From the NCBI RefSeq assembly GCF_039535785.1, contig NZ_BAAAXV010000005.1:1054001-1118000 (forward strand): a DNA stretch of 64,000 nt, written 5' to 3'. The stretch is from Nonomuraea helvata (GTDB taxonomy: Bacteria > Actinomycetota > Actinomycetes > Streptosporangiales > Streptosporangiaceae). The position numbers and the translations under genes are program-made. The notes beneath the pieces are model-generated. The model was not told the origin of the DNA. It worked only from the letters and a program-made list of their open reading frames with translations, and did no database searches. Shown here in pieces: positions 47,180 through 55,926 of the stretch (within the stretch, counting starts at the first letter, position 1; the number at the start of each line of letters is the position of its first letter).

Positions 47180-48139
47180 ATGAACTTTCCGACCCGTAGA
47201 GACATGTTCCACTTCGCCGCCGTCGCGGGGGCCGGCGCCGCGGGCGCCGCCGTAGCGGGGGCCGGCGCCGCGGGCGCCTCGGCGGCCGGGCCACGCAAGG
47301 ACGTGACCACCTACGTCTTCGTGACCGGCGCCAACGGCGTGGCCGGCACCGACCCCGAGCTGACGCTGCGCGGCCACCGGACCCTGGGCGTGAACCTGCC
47401 GGGCCACGGCCCCGAACAGCAGTTTCACCGCGCCTACCAGGCGCCGCAGGACCTGGCGCAGCTGGCCACGCTGCCGTCGCCCATGGCGGGGGTCACGCTG
47501 GACGACTATGTGGAGGCCACGGTGGACACCGTGCGCCGGGCCTCGAAGCACGGCCCGGTGATCCTGGTGGGCGGCAGTCTGGGCGGCGCGACCATCACCA
47601 AGGCGGCCGACGCGGTGCCCGAGCTGATCGACCTGCTCGTCTACGACACCGCGTTCTGCTGCACGGATCTGCGCTCGCCCAACGACTATCTGGCGACACC
47701 GGAGGGTAAGGAGAGCCTCGCGGCGAGCGTGGCGGCGGGCGGCATCATCGCCGATCCGAGGGTGATCGGCGCGATCCGCATGAACTGGCGGACGAACGAC
47801 AGGAAGTTTCTGGACGCGGTGAAGGCGACGTTCATGGCCGAGGCGAGCGAGGGTGAGCTGCTGGCCCTGCTCAACACGTTGCTGCCGGATGAGAGTCTCC
47901 AGGTGGGCGGCGCCGACGCCAGGGGGCGCAAGGAGGCGTGGGGACGAGTGCCGCGCGTCTACATCAGGCACACGCGGGACAAGATGATTCCACTCGCGCT
48001 GCAGGACCGGATGATCAAGGAAGCGGACGCGGCTACGCCGGACAACACTTTCAGGGTCTTCTCAGTGGAGGCGTCTCATGCGCCGACGGCCAGAACGTAC
48101 CGGGAGATAACCGAAATCCTGCACAGACTGGCGAAATAA
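47180..48139 (+). CDS. Tat-exported alpha/beta hydrolase
   Basis: A 319-residue secreted hydrolase. The N-terminus TRRDMFHFAAVAGAGAAG is a twin-arginine signal. It is lengthened by a direct repeat of 24 to 30 bp coding AVAGAGAAGA twice (about 47220-47279). The mature part has the oxyanion/elbow motif LVGGSLGGAT (nucleophile Ser, GxSxG), and the late His lies in VEASHAP. A substrate cannot be read. ATG 47180 is the start consistent with the signal. Divergent from the histidine kinase gene. Confidence 0.83.
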   Translation: MNFPTRRDMFHFAAVAGAGAAGAAVAGAGAAGASAAGPRKDVTTYVFVTGANGVAGTDPELTLRGHRTLGVNLPGHGPEQQFHRAYQAPQDLAQLATLPSPMAGVTLDDYVEATVDTVRRASKHGPVILVGGSLGGATITKAADAVPELIDLLVYDTAFCCTDLRSPNDYLATPEGKESLAASVAAGGIIADPRVIGAIRMNWRTNDRKFLDAVKATFMAEASEGELLALLNTLLPDESLQVGGADARGRKEAWGRVPRVYIRHTRDKMIPLALQDRMIKEADAATPDNTFRVFSVEASHAPTARTYREITEILHRLAK

Positions 48140-48145
48140 GAAGTG

Positions 48146-48217
48146 CTGGGGTACCAGGACTCGAACCTAGACTAACTGAACCAGAATCAGTCGTGCTGCC
48201 AATTACACCATACCCCA
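48146..48217 (-). tRNA. tRNA-Gln (anticodon CTG)
   Basis: A 72-nt cloverleaf on the minus strand. Acceptor TGGGGTA/TACCCCA with discriminator G, anticodon stem ACTGA/TCAGT with loop TTCTGGT (anticodon CTG, Gln), and T-arm TAGGTTCGAGTCCTG. It sits just past the hydrolase stop, convergent with it. Confidence 0.95.
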
Positions 48218-48373
48218 CCGCTGGCGGCCCCTTGCGAGGCGCGCTCTTGGCGACGTCCGAAAGAATAGCCCAGCTCCGGGGCTAAGACCAAAACGATTAC
48301 TCGGCGGCTCACAGCAGGGGCCCGGTCGTGCCAAGCTGAAGGGGACAAAACACCACGTGGAGGAGCCCCACCG

Positions 48374-50341
48374 TTGGCCGGAAACCCGTTCTTCGCCCCT
48401 AGTTCCCTGCCGTACGAGCTGCCGCCCTTCGCCGAGATCCGCGAGGAGCACTACCTGCCCGCGTTCGAGCGCGGCATGGCGGAGCAACTGGCGGAGGTCG
48501 ACGCGATCGCAGGCAACTCCGAGCCGCCGACCTTCGACAACACGATCGCCGCGCTCGAGCGGTCGGGGCGGATCCTTGACCGCACGGCCACGGCCTTCTT
48601 CACCGTCGCCGCCTCCAACACCTCCGACGGCATCATGGAGATCGAGAAGGAGATCTCTCCGCAGCTGACCCGCCACATGGACGCCATCCGGCTCAACCGG
48701 GCGCTGTGGGCGCGGATCAAGCAGGTGTCGTCGGCGGACCCCGAGGAGTCCTGGCTGCTGGAGAAGTACCGGGACGACTTCATCAGGGCCGGGGCCGACC
48801 TGTCCGAGCCGGAGCAGGACCGGCTGCGGGAGCTCAACGAGGAGCTGTCGAAGCTCTCGACGGAGTTCGCGCAGAGCCTGCTGAAGGCGTCGACGGAGTC
48901 GGCGCTGGTCGTGGAGGACCCCAAGGAGCTCGACGGCTTCGACCAGGCGAAGATCGAGTCGCTGCTCAAGGACGGCAAGTACGTCCTGCCGCTGCTCAAC
49001 TTCACCGACCAGCCGGGCCTGGCCCAGCTCACCGACCGCGAGGTGCGCCGCAGGCTGTACGAGCTCAGCGTGGGGCGGGCGCCGGGCAACTTCAGGCTGG
49101 CGGCCAGGATGGCGGCGCTGCGGGCCGAGCGGGCGGCGCTGCTCGGGTTCCCCAACCACGCCGCGTACGTGGTGGCCGACCAGACGGCCAAGACCGTCGA
49201 GGCGGTCGAGGAGATGCTGGGCCAGCTCGTCGGCCCCGCCGTGCGCAACGCGCGGAAGGAGGCCGAGGAGCTGACCGCGCAGGCCGGGTTCGAGGTCGAG
49301 CCGTGGGACTGGTCGTACTACTCCGAGAAGGTGCGTCAGGCCCGCTATGACTTCGACGCGGGCGCCATGCGGCCGTACTTCGAGCTCAACCGGGTCTACC
49401 GTGACGGCATCTTCTTCGCGGCCGAGAAGCTGTACGGCGTCACCTTCACCGAGCGGCCCGACCTCGGCGGATACCACCCCGACGTGACGGTGTTCGAGGT
49501 GTTCAACGAGGACGGGAGCCGGCTGGGGCTGTTCGTGCTCGACCCGTACGCGAGGGCGACCAAGCGCGGCGGGGCGTGGATGAACAACCTGGTCGACCAG
49601 TCGTTCCTGTTCGGGCTGCGGCCCGTGGTGATCAACAACCTCAACGTCACCAAGCCCGCCTCCGGGCCGACGCTGCTGACGTACGACGAGGTGAACACCG
49701 CCTTCCACGAGTTCGGCCACGCGCTGCACGGGCTCTTCTCGCAGGTACGGTTCCCGCGCGTGTCCGGCACCAGCGTGCCCCGCGACTTCGTCGAGTACCC
49801 GTCACAGGTCAACGAGATGTGGACGACCTGGCCCGAGGTGCTGGCCAACTACGCCAAGCACCACGAGACCGGCGAGCCCATGCCGGCCGAGCTGGTGGAG
49901 AAGCTGCAGGCGGCGGAGAAGTTCAACCAGGGCTTCAAGACCGTCGAATACCTGGCCGCCACGCTGCTCGACTGGGCCTGGCACAGGCTGGCGCCCGGGG
50001 AGACCGTGGACGACCCCGAGGCGTTCGAGGCGGCGGCCCTGGAAGCCGCCCAGATCGCCGTACCGCAGGTCAGGCCGCGCTACCGGACCAACTACTTCGC
50101 GCACATCTTCTCCGGCGGCTACAGCGCCGGCTACTACTCCTACATCTGGAGCGAGGTGCTCGATGCGGAGAGCGTGGAGTGGTTCAAGGAGAACGGCGGG
50201 CTCACCAGGGCCAACGGCGACCACTTCCGCCGTGAGCTGCTCTCCAGGGGCGGCAGCCTCGACCCGCTGACCGCCTTCCGCAACTTCCGCGGGCGCGAGC
50301 CCAGCATCCAGCCGCTGCTCGCCCGCCGCGGCCTCGACTGA
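48374..50341 (+). CDS. M3-family oligopeptidase (Dcp/OpdA-type)
   Basis: A 655-residue zinc metallopeptidase, probably cytosolic, that trims short peptides. The zinc site HEFGH is at residues about 445-449 (VNTAFHEFGHALHGLFSQV), with the third ligand region in PRDFVEYPSQVNEMW and the C-terminal GGYSAGYYSYIWSEVLDAE substrate loop. The start is TTG 48374 with GGAGGAG eight bases upstream. The length matches M3A peptidases such as Dcp. Confidence 0.94.
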   Translation: MAGNPFFAPSSLPYELPPFAEIREEHYLPAFERGMAEQLAEVDAIAGNSEPPTFDNTIAALERSGRILDRTATAFFTVAASNTSDGIMEIEKEISPQLTRHMDAIRLNRALWARIKQVSSADPEESWLLEKYRDDFIRAGADLSEPEQDRLRELNEELSKLSTEFAQSLLKASTESALVVEDPKELDGFDQAKIESLLKDGKYVLPLLNFTDQPGLAQLTDREVRRRLYELSVGRAPGNFRLAARMAALRAERAALLGFPNHAAYVVADQTAKTVEAVEEMLGQLVGPAVRNARKEAEELTAQAGFEVEPWDWSYYSEKVRQARYDFDAGAMRPYFELNRVYRDGIFFAAEKLYGVTFTERPDLGGYHPDVTVFEVFNEDGSRLGLFVLDPYARATKRGGAWMNNLVDQSFLFGLRPVVINNLNVTKPASGPTLLTYDEVNTAFHEFGHALHGLFSQVRFPRVSGTSVPRDFVEYPSQVNEMWTTWPEVLANYAKHHETGEPMPAELVEKLQAAEKFNQGFKTVEYLAATLLDWAWHRLAPGETVDDPEAFEAAALEAAQIAVPQVRPRYRTNYFAHIFSGGYSAGYYSYIWSEVLDAESVEWFKENGGLTRANGDHFRRELLSRGGSLDPLTAFRNFRGREPSIQPLLARRGLD

Positions 50342-50360
50342 GCCCGCCCATCGGGCCTTT
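50342..50360 (+). terminator. Weak terminator after the oligopeptidase gene
   Basis: GCCCG (50342-50346) and CGGGC (50352-50356) form a short stem followed by CTTTCG. It directly follows the stop codon. The stem is short, so confidence is low. Confidence 0.35.
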
Positions 50361-50575
50361 CGTGTCCTACCCGCGCCCCTCCATCCACCGCACTTCGGTG
50401 GAGGTCCTTCGGAAGAAGGACCGGGGGCGCGGGAAGTGTGCCAAGCAGCCGGAAGAAGGGCGGCGCTCCAGTCGACCCACCGCCGGGCCGCCGGCCGAGC
50501 CGCCGGGTCCGCCCCACAGGCCGGCCAGGGCGTCGAGCCACCGGGTCAGCCCGCAGTCGGGCCAGGGCGTCGCTG
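50361..50575. other. Convergent intergenic region between oligopeptidase and gltX
   Basis: 215 GC-rich bases without a gene or recognisable RNA. A weak inverted repeat lies around GGTCCTTCGGAAGAAGGACC (about 50403-50422). Nothing else is evident. Confidence 0.3.
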
Positions 50576-51949
50576 TCAGCCCTGCAGGCGGGCCAGGGCG
50601 GCGCGCAGTCGCTCCTCGGCCCGCTCGCGGCCGAGCACCTCGATCGACTCGAACAGCGGCAGGCCCACCGTCCGGCCGGTGATCGCCACGCGCACGGGGG
50701 CCTGGGCCTTGCCGAGCTTGAGCCCGTGGGCCGTGCCGACCTCCTCCAGCGCCTCCTTGAGCGACTCGGGGTCCCAGCTCACCGTCACCAGCCGGTCCAG
50801 GTAGTCGGTGAGGATCTCCACCGGGGAGTTCTTCATCGCCTTGTCCCAGGACGCCTGGTCGAAGACCGGCTCCTCGAGGAAGAGGAAGTCGACGTTCTGC
50901 CGGATCTCCGACAGCACGGAGATGCGGGTCTGGGCCAGCGACGCGACCTTGCTGAACAGCTCACGGTCCCAGGAGGGGTCGAGGTAGGGCGCGCAGCGCT
51001 CCTCGAAGATCTCCAGCGGCAGCGCCCGGATGTACTCGCCGTTGAACGCGCGCAGCTTCTTCTCGTCGAAGAACGCGTTGGACGGGTTGACGTTCTCCAG
51101 GCGGAACAGGGGCACCATCTCCGACCACGGCATGATCTCGCGGTCCTCGCCGGGCCCCCAGCCGAGCAGCATCAGGTAGTTGACCATGGCTTCGGGCAGG
51201 TAACCCTCCGCGCGGTAGTCCTCGAGCGCGACCTTGTCGCGGCGCTTGGACAGCTTCTTGCGCTGCTCGTTGACGATCACCGGCAGATGCGCCCAGACCG
51301 GCGGCTTGGCACCCAGCGCGGGCCACAGCAGCTCCTGCCTGGCCGCGTTGGGCAGGTGCTCCTCGCCGCGGGCCACGTGCGTGATGCCCTGCGTGATGTC
51401 GTCGACGGCGTTGGCCAGCACGTAGAGGGGCGAGCCGTCGCTGCGCGCGATGACGAAGTCTTCCTGCGCGTTGTTGGGGAACTCCACCCGGCCCCGGACC
51501 AGGTCCTCCACCACCGTGACGCCCTCGTCGGGCGTGCGGAAGCGGACCGCGCCCGCGCTGAGGCCGCGGTCGCGGCAGTGGCCGTCGTAGCCCTTGTCCT
51601 GGGAGCCGGTGCGCTCCTGGACCTGCTCGCGGGTGCAGTCGCAGTAGTAGGCCTTGCCGTCGGCCAGCAGCTTGGCCACGGCCTCGCGGTGCTGCGGCTC
51701 GTAGGCCGACTGGAAGTAGGGGCCCTCGAACGCCGGGTTGCCGCCGTTGACGCCGATCCAGTCGAGGGCCGAGATGATGCCCTCGGTCCACTCGGGCCGG
51801 TTGCGCGTGGCATCGGTGTCTTCGATGCGGAGGATGAACCGCCCTCCGGACTGCAGGGCCACGGCCCAGTTGAACAGCGCCGCGCGGGCGCTGCCCACGT
51901 GGAACATGCCGGTAGGAGACGGGGCGAACCGCACCCGTACGTCAGTCAC
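50576..51949 (-). CDS. gltX: Glutamyl-tRNA synthetase
   Basis: A 457-residue class I aminoacyl-tRNA synthetase that charges tRNA-Glu (and, in most actinomycetes, tRNA-Gln for later amidation). HVGS (17-20) is the HIGH motif and KLSKR (232-236) the KMSKS motif. A Cys/His cluster near residues 103-125 resembles the zinc site of some GluRS. The start at 51949 overlaps the fumarylacetoacetase-family stop by 8 nt. Its tRNA substrates lie a few kb away in the same window. Confidence 0.96.
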   Translation of the reverse strand: MTDVRVRFAPSPTGMFHVGSARAALFNWAVALQSGGRFILRIEDTDATRNRPEWTEGIISALDWIGVNGGNPAFEGPYFQSAYEPQHREAVAKLLADGKAYYCDCTREQVQERTGSQDKGYDGHCRDRGLSAGAVRFRTPDEGVTVVEDLVRGRVEFPNNAQEDFVIARSDGSPLYVLANAVDDITQGITHVARGEEHLPNAARQELLWPALGAKPPVWAHLPVIVNEQRKKLSKRRDKVALEDYRAEGYLPEAMVNYLMLLGWGPGEDREIMPWSEMVPLFRLENVNPSNAFFDEKKLRAFNGEYIRALPLEIFEERCAPYLDPSWDRELFSKVASLAQTRISVLSEIRQNVDFLFLEEPVFDQASWDKAMKNSPVEILTDYLDRLVTVSWDPESLKEALEEVGTAHGLKLGKAQAPVRVAITGRTVGLPLFESIEVLGRERAEERLRAALARLQG

Positions 51950-52718
51950 GGGAGACCACCTTGTTCGTGAGTGTGCCGATGCCTTCGATGCCGACGCTGA
52001 CCTCGTCGCCGACCTGGAGGGGCCCGACGCCCGCCGGGGTGCCGGTCAGGATGACGTCGCCGGGGATCAGGGTCATGACCGCGCTGACGTAGGCCACCAG
52101 CGCGGGGATGTCGTTGATGAGCTGGTTCGTACGCCCGCTCTGCCGGATCTCGCCGTTGACCGTGGTCGTGAGGGCCAGGTCGCTCGCGTCGAGGTCGGTC
52201 TGGATCCACGGCCCGAGCGGGCAGAACGTGTCGAACCCCTTGGCCCGGGTGAACTGCACGTCCTTCTTCTGCAGGTCGCGCGCGGTGACGTCGTTGGCGC
52301 AGGTATAGCCGAAGATGACGTCCTTGACCCGCTCGACCGGCACCTCGCGGCACAGCCTGCCGATCACCACGGCCAGCTCGCCCTCGTAGTCGACGCGGTC
52401 GGACAGCGTCGTGGGGTATGCGATGTTCTCGCCGTGGCCGATCACCGACGTGGACGGCTTCATGAAGATGAGCGGCTCCTCGGGCACCTCGTTGCCCAGC
52501 TCGGCCGCGTGCTCGGCGTAGTTTCTGCCGATGGCGACCACCTTGCTCGGCAGCATCGGGGCCAGCAGCTTCACCTGGGACAGCGGGTATCGCTCGCCGG
52601 TGAACTGCACCTGGTTGAACGGATGACCGGCGACCGTGGAGACGACCTCCTCGCCGGGGCCGCCCTCGACCACGCCGAACGACACGCCATCGCCTGTGGA
52701 GAACCTCGCTATACGCAC
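51942..52718 (-). CDS. Fumarylacetoacetate hydrolase-family protein
   Basis: A 258-residue FAH-family enzyme. RNYAEHAAELGNEVPEEPLIFMKPSTSVIGHGENIAYP and DRVDYEGELAVVIGR carry the conserved acidic metal ligands, and DVILTGTPAGVGPLQVGDEVSVGIEGIGTLTNKV is the family C-terminus. Likely a carbon-carbon hydrolase or decarboxylase/isomerase of an aromatic or acyl-pyruvate substrate; the true reaction is unclear. The 8-nt overlap with gltX is a common actinobacterial arrangement. Confidence 0.9.
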   Translation of the reverse strand: MRIARFSTGDGVSFGVVEGGPGEEVVSTVAGHPFNQVQFTGERYPLSQVKLLAPMLPSKVVAIGRNYAEHAAELGNEVPEEPLIFMKPSTSVIGHGENIAYPTTLSDRVDYEGELAVVIGRLCREVPVERVKDVIFGYTCANDVTARDLQKKDVQFTRAKGFDTFCPLGPWIQTDLDASDLALTTTVNGEIRQSGRTNQLINDIPALVAYVSAVMTLIPGDVILTGTPAGVGPLQVGDEVSVGIEGIGTLTNKVVSRD

Positions 52719-52900
52719 CCGACAAGGCTATCGCCGCAGCCGGGGGCTCCGCCCAACCTGCGCCCCCTCGCGACACGCCTAACCTCCCGCAAGTCAGGAA
52801 TTGTCGATAAATGCCCCCAAAGTCCTTTTCGTTGGGCATCAGCCCTGTCCATGGCGGTTATCAGTCCTTACTAGGGAGGACAAACAGGGGGGTGACGGTC

Positions 52901-53449
52901 GTGTCGGACACAATGTCTAACCGGTCCACGGAGGCCAGTCAGGCCGCGACCGTACCGAAGGCCAGGACGTACGAGGGCGGCCCGGCGAGCGCGCTGGTCA
53001 CCGACAAGGGCACCACCACCATCGCCGATGGTGTCGTGGCCAAGATCGCCGGACTCGCGGCTCGCGAGGTGTCCGGTGTGTACGCCATGGGCGGAGGCAC
53101 GGCACGCGCGCTGGGCAGCATGCGTGGCATGGTCGGCGTCGAGGAGAGCGTCTCGCAGGGCGTGTCGGTCGAGGTGGGCGAGCGGCAGGCCGCCATCGAC
53201 CTCGACCTCGTGGCCGAGTACGGGACGGCGATCCCCGAGCTGTCGGGCGCGGTGCGGAAGAACGTCATCAACGGCGTCGAGCGGATGTGCGGGCTCGAGG
53301 TCACCGAGGTCAACATCAGGATCGACGACGTCCATCTGCCCGAGCAGGACCGCGAACGGGAGAGCGGCATGACCCGCGAACGGGAGAGCGGCATGGCCCG
53401 CGGCGGGCAGCAGAGGACGGACACCGGGCAGGAGCCGCGGGTCCAATGA
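52901..53449 (+). CDS. Asp23/Gls24-family envelope protein, first subunit
   Basis: A 182-residue protein with an Asp23/Gls24 domain (about residues 35-145): GTTTIADGVVAKIAGLAAREVSGVYAMGGG...VSVEVGERQAAIDLDLVAEYGTAIPELSGAVRKNVINGVERMCGLEVTEVNI. The hydrophilic C-terminus contains a duplicated RERESGM unit (24-bp direct repeat, about 53348-53395). Start options are GTG 52892, GTG 52901 and ATG 52913; the polypurine AGGGGGG supports 52901. First gene of a six-gene operon; it overlaps the next by 4 nt. Confidence 0.85.
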   Translation: MSDTMSNRSTEASQAATVPKARTYEGGPASALVTDKGTTTIADGVVAKIAGLAAREVSGVYAMGGGTARALGSMRGMVGVEESVSQGVSVEVGERQAAIDLDLVAEYGTAIPELSGAVRKNVINGVERMCGLEVTEVNIRIDDVHLPEQDRERESGMTRERESGMARGGQQRTDTGQEPRVQ

Positions 53450-53814
53450 CGGAAACCGGCCCGCCCCCGGCGGCCGACGTCACGATGGGCGCCGGGACGG
53501 GACCCGCGGGCGGCGGCACGGCCGGTGACGCGGCCGGTGACGCGGACGAGGCGCGGGCGATCGCCGAGCGGGCGCGTTCGTGCCAGGGCGTGGCCGGGCT
53601 GTCCGGCGGCCCGTTCGGGACGGTGGCCACGTACCTGCCGGGCAAGCGGCTCATGGGCGTCTCCGTGAACGACCGCGCGGTGGAGATCGCCATCGTCGCC
53701 ACGACGGACCGCCCGCTCCCGGAGACCGCCGACGAAGTACGGCGGGCCGTGTCGGAGCTGGCCGGAGACCGCCGGGTGAACGTGCGCATCGACGACGTCG
53801 TGGAGGGATCATGA
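53446..53814 (+). CDS. Asp23-like protein, second subunit
   Basis: A 122-residue protein. After a Gly/Ala-rich N-terminus, the body (ARSCQGVAGLSGGPFGTVATYLPGKRLMGVSVNDRAVEIAIVATTDRPLPETADEVRRAVSELAGDRRVNVRIDDV) has the same fold pattern as Asp23 domains but diverged and shortened. ATG 53446 overlaps the previous stop (ATGA). It probably assembles with the other Asp23-type products. Confidence 0.78.
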   Translation: MTETGPPPAADVTMGAGTGPAGGGTAGDAAGDADEARAIAERARSCQGVAGLSGGPFGTVATYLPGKRLMGVSVNDRAVEIAIVATTDRPLPETADEVRRAVSELAGDRRVNVRIDDVVEGS

Positions 53815-53990
53815 ACAACCAGTGGATGCCGGTGATCGGCATGGCCGTCGGCATCGTTCTCGGGCTCGTCGCAGCCTTCGGTGGGCTCTTCGCGTTCCTG
53901 CTCGTGCTCGTGCTCGGCGCGGTCGGCTTCCTGGTCGGCCGGATCGCGGAGACGGGCCAGCTGAACCTGACGTCCGAGAGGCGGAGATGA
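53811..53990 (+). CDS. Small DUF2273-like membrane protein
   Basis: A 59-residue protein made of two closely spaced membrane segments (WMPVIGMAVGIVLGLVAAFGGLFAFLLVLVLGAVGFLVGRI) and a short basic tail. This is the layout of DUF2273 proteins found in Asp23/AmaP operons. GGAGGG lies just upstream and ATG 53811 overlaps the previous stop by 4 nt. Confidence 0.83.
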   Translation: MNNQWMPVIGMAVGIVLGLVAAFGGLFAFLLVLVLGAVGFLVGRIAETGQLNLTSERRR

Positions 53991-54364
53991 CCACCGGCAC
54001 TGCCACCGGCACCGCGGCTGTGCCCGCGCAGCGTCCCGCACCCCAGCCGCCGCCGGAGCTGCGCGGGCGCACCCAGGTCGCCGGCCGGGTGGTCTCCAAG
54101 ATCGCGTGCTGCGCCGCCGCGGAGGTTCCCGAGGTGCGTGAGGTGCATCTCGGGAACCTGCCGTGGACGCGTTCGTCGAGCGCTGAGGTCCGTGGCGATC
54201 AGGCCGCGGTCCGGCTGACCGTGAGCCTCGCCTACCCGTCGCCGCTGCGTGCCGTGGCGGCGCGGCTCAGGGAGCACGTGATCGACCGCGTCGCCACGCA
54301 GACCGGCCTGAACGTCACGCGCCTGGACGTGACTGTGACCGACCTCGGTGGAGAACCGCCATGA
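53987..54364 (+). CDS. Asp23-family protein, third subunit
   Basis: A 125-residue Asp23-type domain preceded by a Pro/Ala-rich linker (about 1-30). GRVVSKIACCAAAEVPEVREVHLGNLPW...AVRLTVSLAYPSPLRAVAARLREHVIDRVATQTGLNVTRLDVTVTDLG. ATG 53987 has GGCGGAG upstream and overlaps the previous stop. It diverges clearly from the first subunit, with two adjacent Cys (CC) in the first helix. Confidence 0.8.
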   Translation: MTTGTATGTAAVPAQRPAPQPPPELRGRTQVAGRVVSKIACCAAAEVPEVREVHLGNLPWTRSSSAEVRGDQAAVRLTVSLAYPSPLRAVAARLREHVIDRVATQTGLNVTRLDVTVTDLGGEPP

Positions 54365-54975
54365 ACGAGCATCCAGAGACCGAGGGTGGACCTTCCCCGG
54401 CGCTCCCGGTGACGCGCGACAGGGCCGCCGACCGCGCGGCGGTGCGGGCGTTCCGCCCGAACCGGAGGATTCCGGCCATCGTCGTGGCCGTCCTGCTGAC
54501 GCTCCTCAGCGTCCTCGTCGCCGCCGAGACCATCTCCGCGCTGGTGGGCCGCCCGCTGCGCTGGGTGCCGTACGACCGGATGCTCGGCTGGGCCACCTCT
54601 ACGCTCTGGTCGAACCCGCTGTTCCTGCTGGCCTCGGCGGTCGTGGCGCTGCTCGGGCTGGCGCTGCTGGCCACCGCCCTGGTCCCGGGGCGGCCCAGCA
54701 TGGCGCCCGTACGCAGCGGGGACCCCGACGTGATCATCGGTCTGCGCCCCAGGAGTGTGGGCAGGGCCCTGGCGCACGCGGCCGAGGAGGTGCCGGGCGT
54801 GCACTCGGCCCGCGCCACGGTCCGCGGCCACACGGTCGCGGTCACGCCGGTCACGTCCGGGTGGGACAAGGAGAGGTTCGCTCAGGAGGTGCGCGCCGCC
54901 GTGCTCACCAGGCTGGCGGCGATGAACCTCGTGGAGCCGTACCGGGTGGCCGTGAACGTCAGGGAGCGCAAGTGA
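54361..54975 (+). CDS. DUF6286-like membrane protein of the Asp23 operon
   Basis: A 204-residue protein with two membrane segments (about residues 38-60, IPAIVVAVLLTLLSVLVAAETISALV, and 85-110, NPLFLLASAVVALLGLALLATAL) and a soluble C-terminal domain (PDVIIGLRPRSVGRALAHAAEEVPGVHSARATVRGHTVAVTPVTSG). That C-terminus resembles DUF6286. ATG 54361 overlaps the previous stop by 4 nt. Confidence 0.8.
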   Translation: MNEHPETEGGPSPALPVTRDRAADRAAVRAFRPNRRIPAIVVAVLLTLLSVLVAAETISALVGRPLRWVPYDRMLGWATSTLWSNPLFLLASAVVALLGLALLATALVPGRPSMAPVRSGDPDVIIGLRPRSVGRALAHAAEEVPGVHSARATVRGHTVAVTPVTSGWDKERFAQEVRAAVLTRLAAMNLVEPYRVAVNVRERK

Positions 54976-55550
54976 GCAGGAAGACCAGCCGGGGCAACCG
55001 GTGGGGACTGGCGCTGGTGGGGCTGGCGCTGACCGTCCTGGGCGGGCTCGCGCTGGCCCGCGGGCTGGGCGCCTGGGGAGCCGCGCGGGCACCGATCGTG
55101 GACGGCGGCGTACGGGGGTTCTTCACGCGGAACGGCCCCGGCATCTGGTGGCTCGTGGCGCTCGTGTCGATCGCGGTGGCGCTGCTGTCGCTGCGATGGC
55201 TGCTCGTACAGGGACGCAGGGAGATCGCGCACGGCGCGGTACAGCTGGAGAGGTCGCCGACCGGCATCACCGAGGTGTCGGCACCGGGAATGGCGCACGC
55301 GGTCGCCGCCGACGTCGAGTCGAGCCCGGTCGTGCTGAGCGCCCACGCGGACCTGGTGGGCCCGCCGAACCGTCCCGAAGTGCGGCTACGCGTGGTCACC
55401 GACGAGTCCGCGCCCCTCGGCGAGCTCGGCCGGCACCTGTCCACGGTGGCGCTGCCGCACATGCGCGACGCGCTGGACCGGGATCATGTGGCGGCGGTGG
55501 CCCGCGTTAGCCTGGAGCCCTCACCGGCCCGGCACCGGGCGGTGCGCTGA
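54972..55550 (+). CDS. AmaP-like membrane anchor for Asp23
   Basis: A 192-residue protein with two N-terminal membrane segments (about 11-30 and 58-78) and a cytoplasmic tail (REIAHGAVQLERSPTGITEVSAPGMAHAVAADVESSPVVLSAHADLVGPPNRPEVRLRVVTDE). This matches the AmaP layout; in Staphylococcus AmaP tethers Asp23 to the membrane. GTG 54972 overlaps the previous stop (GTGA). Last gene of the operon. Confidence 0.8.
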   Translation: MSRKTSRGNRWGLALVGLALTVLGGLALARGLGAWGAARAPIVDGGVRGFFTRNGPGIWWLVALVSIAVALLSLRWLLVQGRREIAHGAVQLERSPTGITEVSAPGMAHAVAADVESSPVVLSAHADLVGPPNRPEVRLRVVTDESAPLGELGRHLSTVALPHMRDALDRDHVAAVARVSLEPSPARHRAVR

Positions 55551-55566
55551 CGAGAGGGGTGTCCCG

Positions 55567-55926
55567 TTGTCCGTCGTGAAGATCAACGTGCTGAACGTGC
55601 CCGCCGACATGCGCGAGGAGCTCGAACGCCGTTTCTCCAACCGCGCGGGGATGGTGGAGTCGGCCGACGGGTTCGAGTGGTTCGAACTGCTGCGGCCGGT
55701 GGAGGGCACGGAGCGGTACCTCGTCTACACGCGCTGGCGCAGCGAGGAGGACTTCCAGAAGTGGCAGCAGGGTGAGGCGTTCCAGCGCGGACACGCCCAG
55801 GCGGCGCAGGCCGCGCAGGCGCAGGGCCACGGGCACGGCCACGGGCAGGGGCCCGCGGCGACCGGTTCCGAGCTGTGGACGTTCGAGGTCGCCGAGAGCA
55901 CCGGCCCCAAGTCTGCCGAGGATTAG
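55567..55926 (+). CDS. Antibiotic-biosynthesis-monooxygenase (ABM)-family protein, MhuD-like
   Basis: A 119-residue ferredoxin-like-fold protein (VVKINVLNVPADMREELERRFSNRAGMVESADGFEWFELLRPVEGTERYLVYTRWRSEEDFQKWQ). The start region and the Asn/Trp-containing pattern resemble heme-degrading monooxygenases such as mycobacterial MhuD. A His/Gly/Gln-rich insert (AQAAQAQGHGHGHGQG) sits before the last strand and could bind metal. TTG 55567 has AGGGG upstream. The stop codon overlaps that of the convergent HD gene. Confidence 0.8.
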   Translation: MSVVKINVLNVPADMREELERRFSNRAGMVESADGFEWFELLRPVEGTERYLVYTRWRSEEDFQKWQQGEAFQRGHAQAAQAAQAQGHGHGHGQGPAATGSELWTFEVAESTGPKSAED

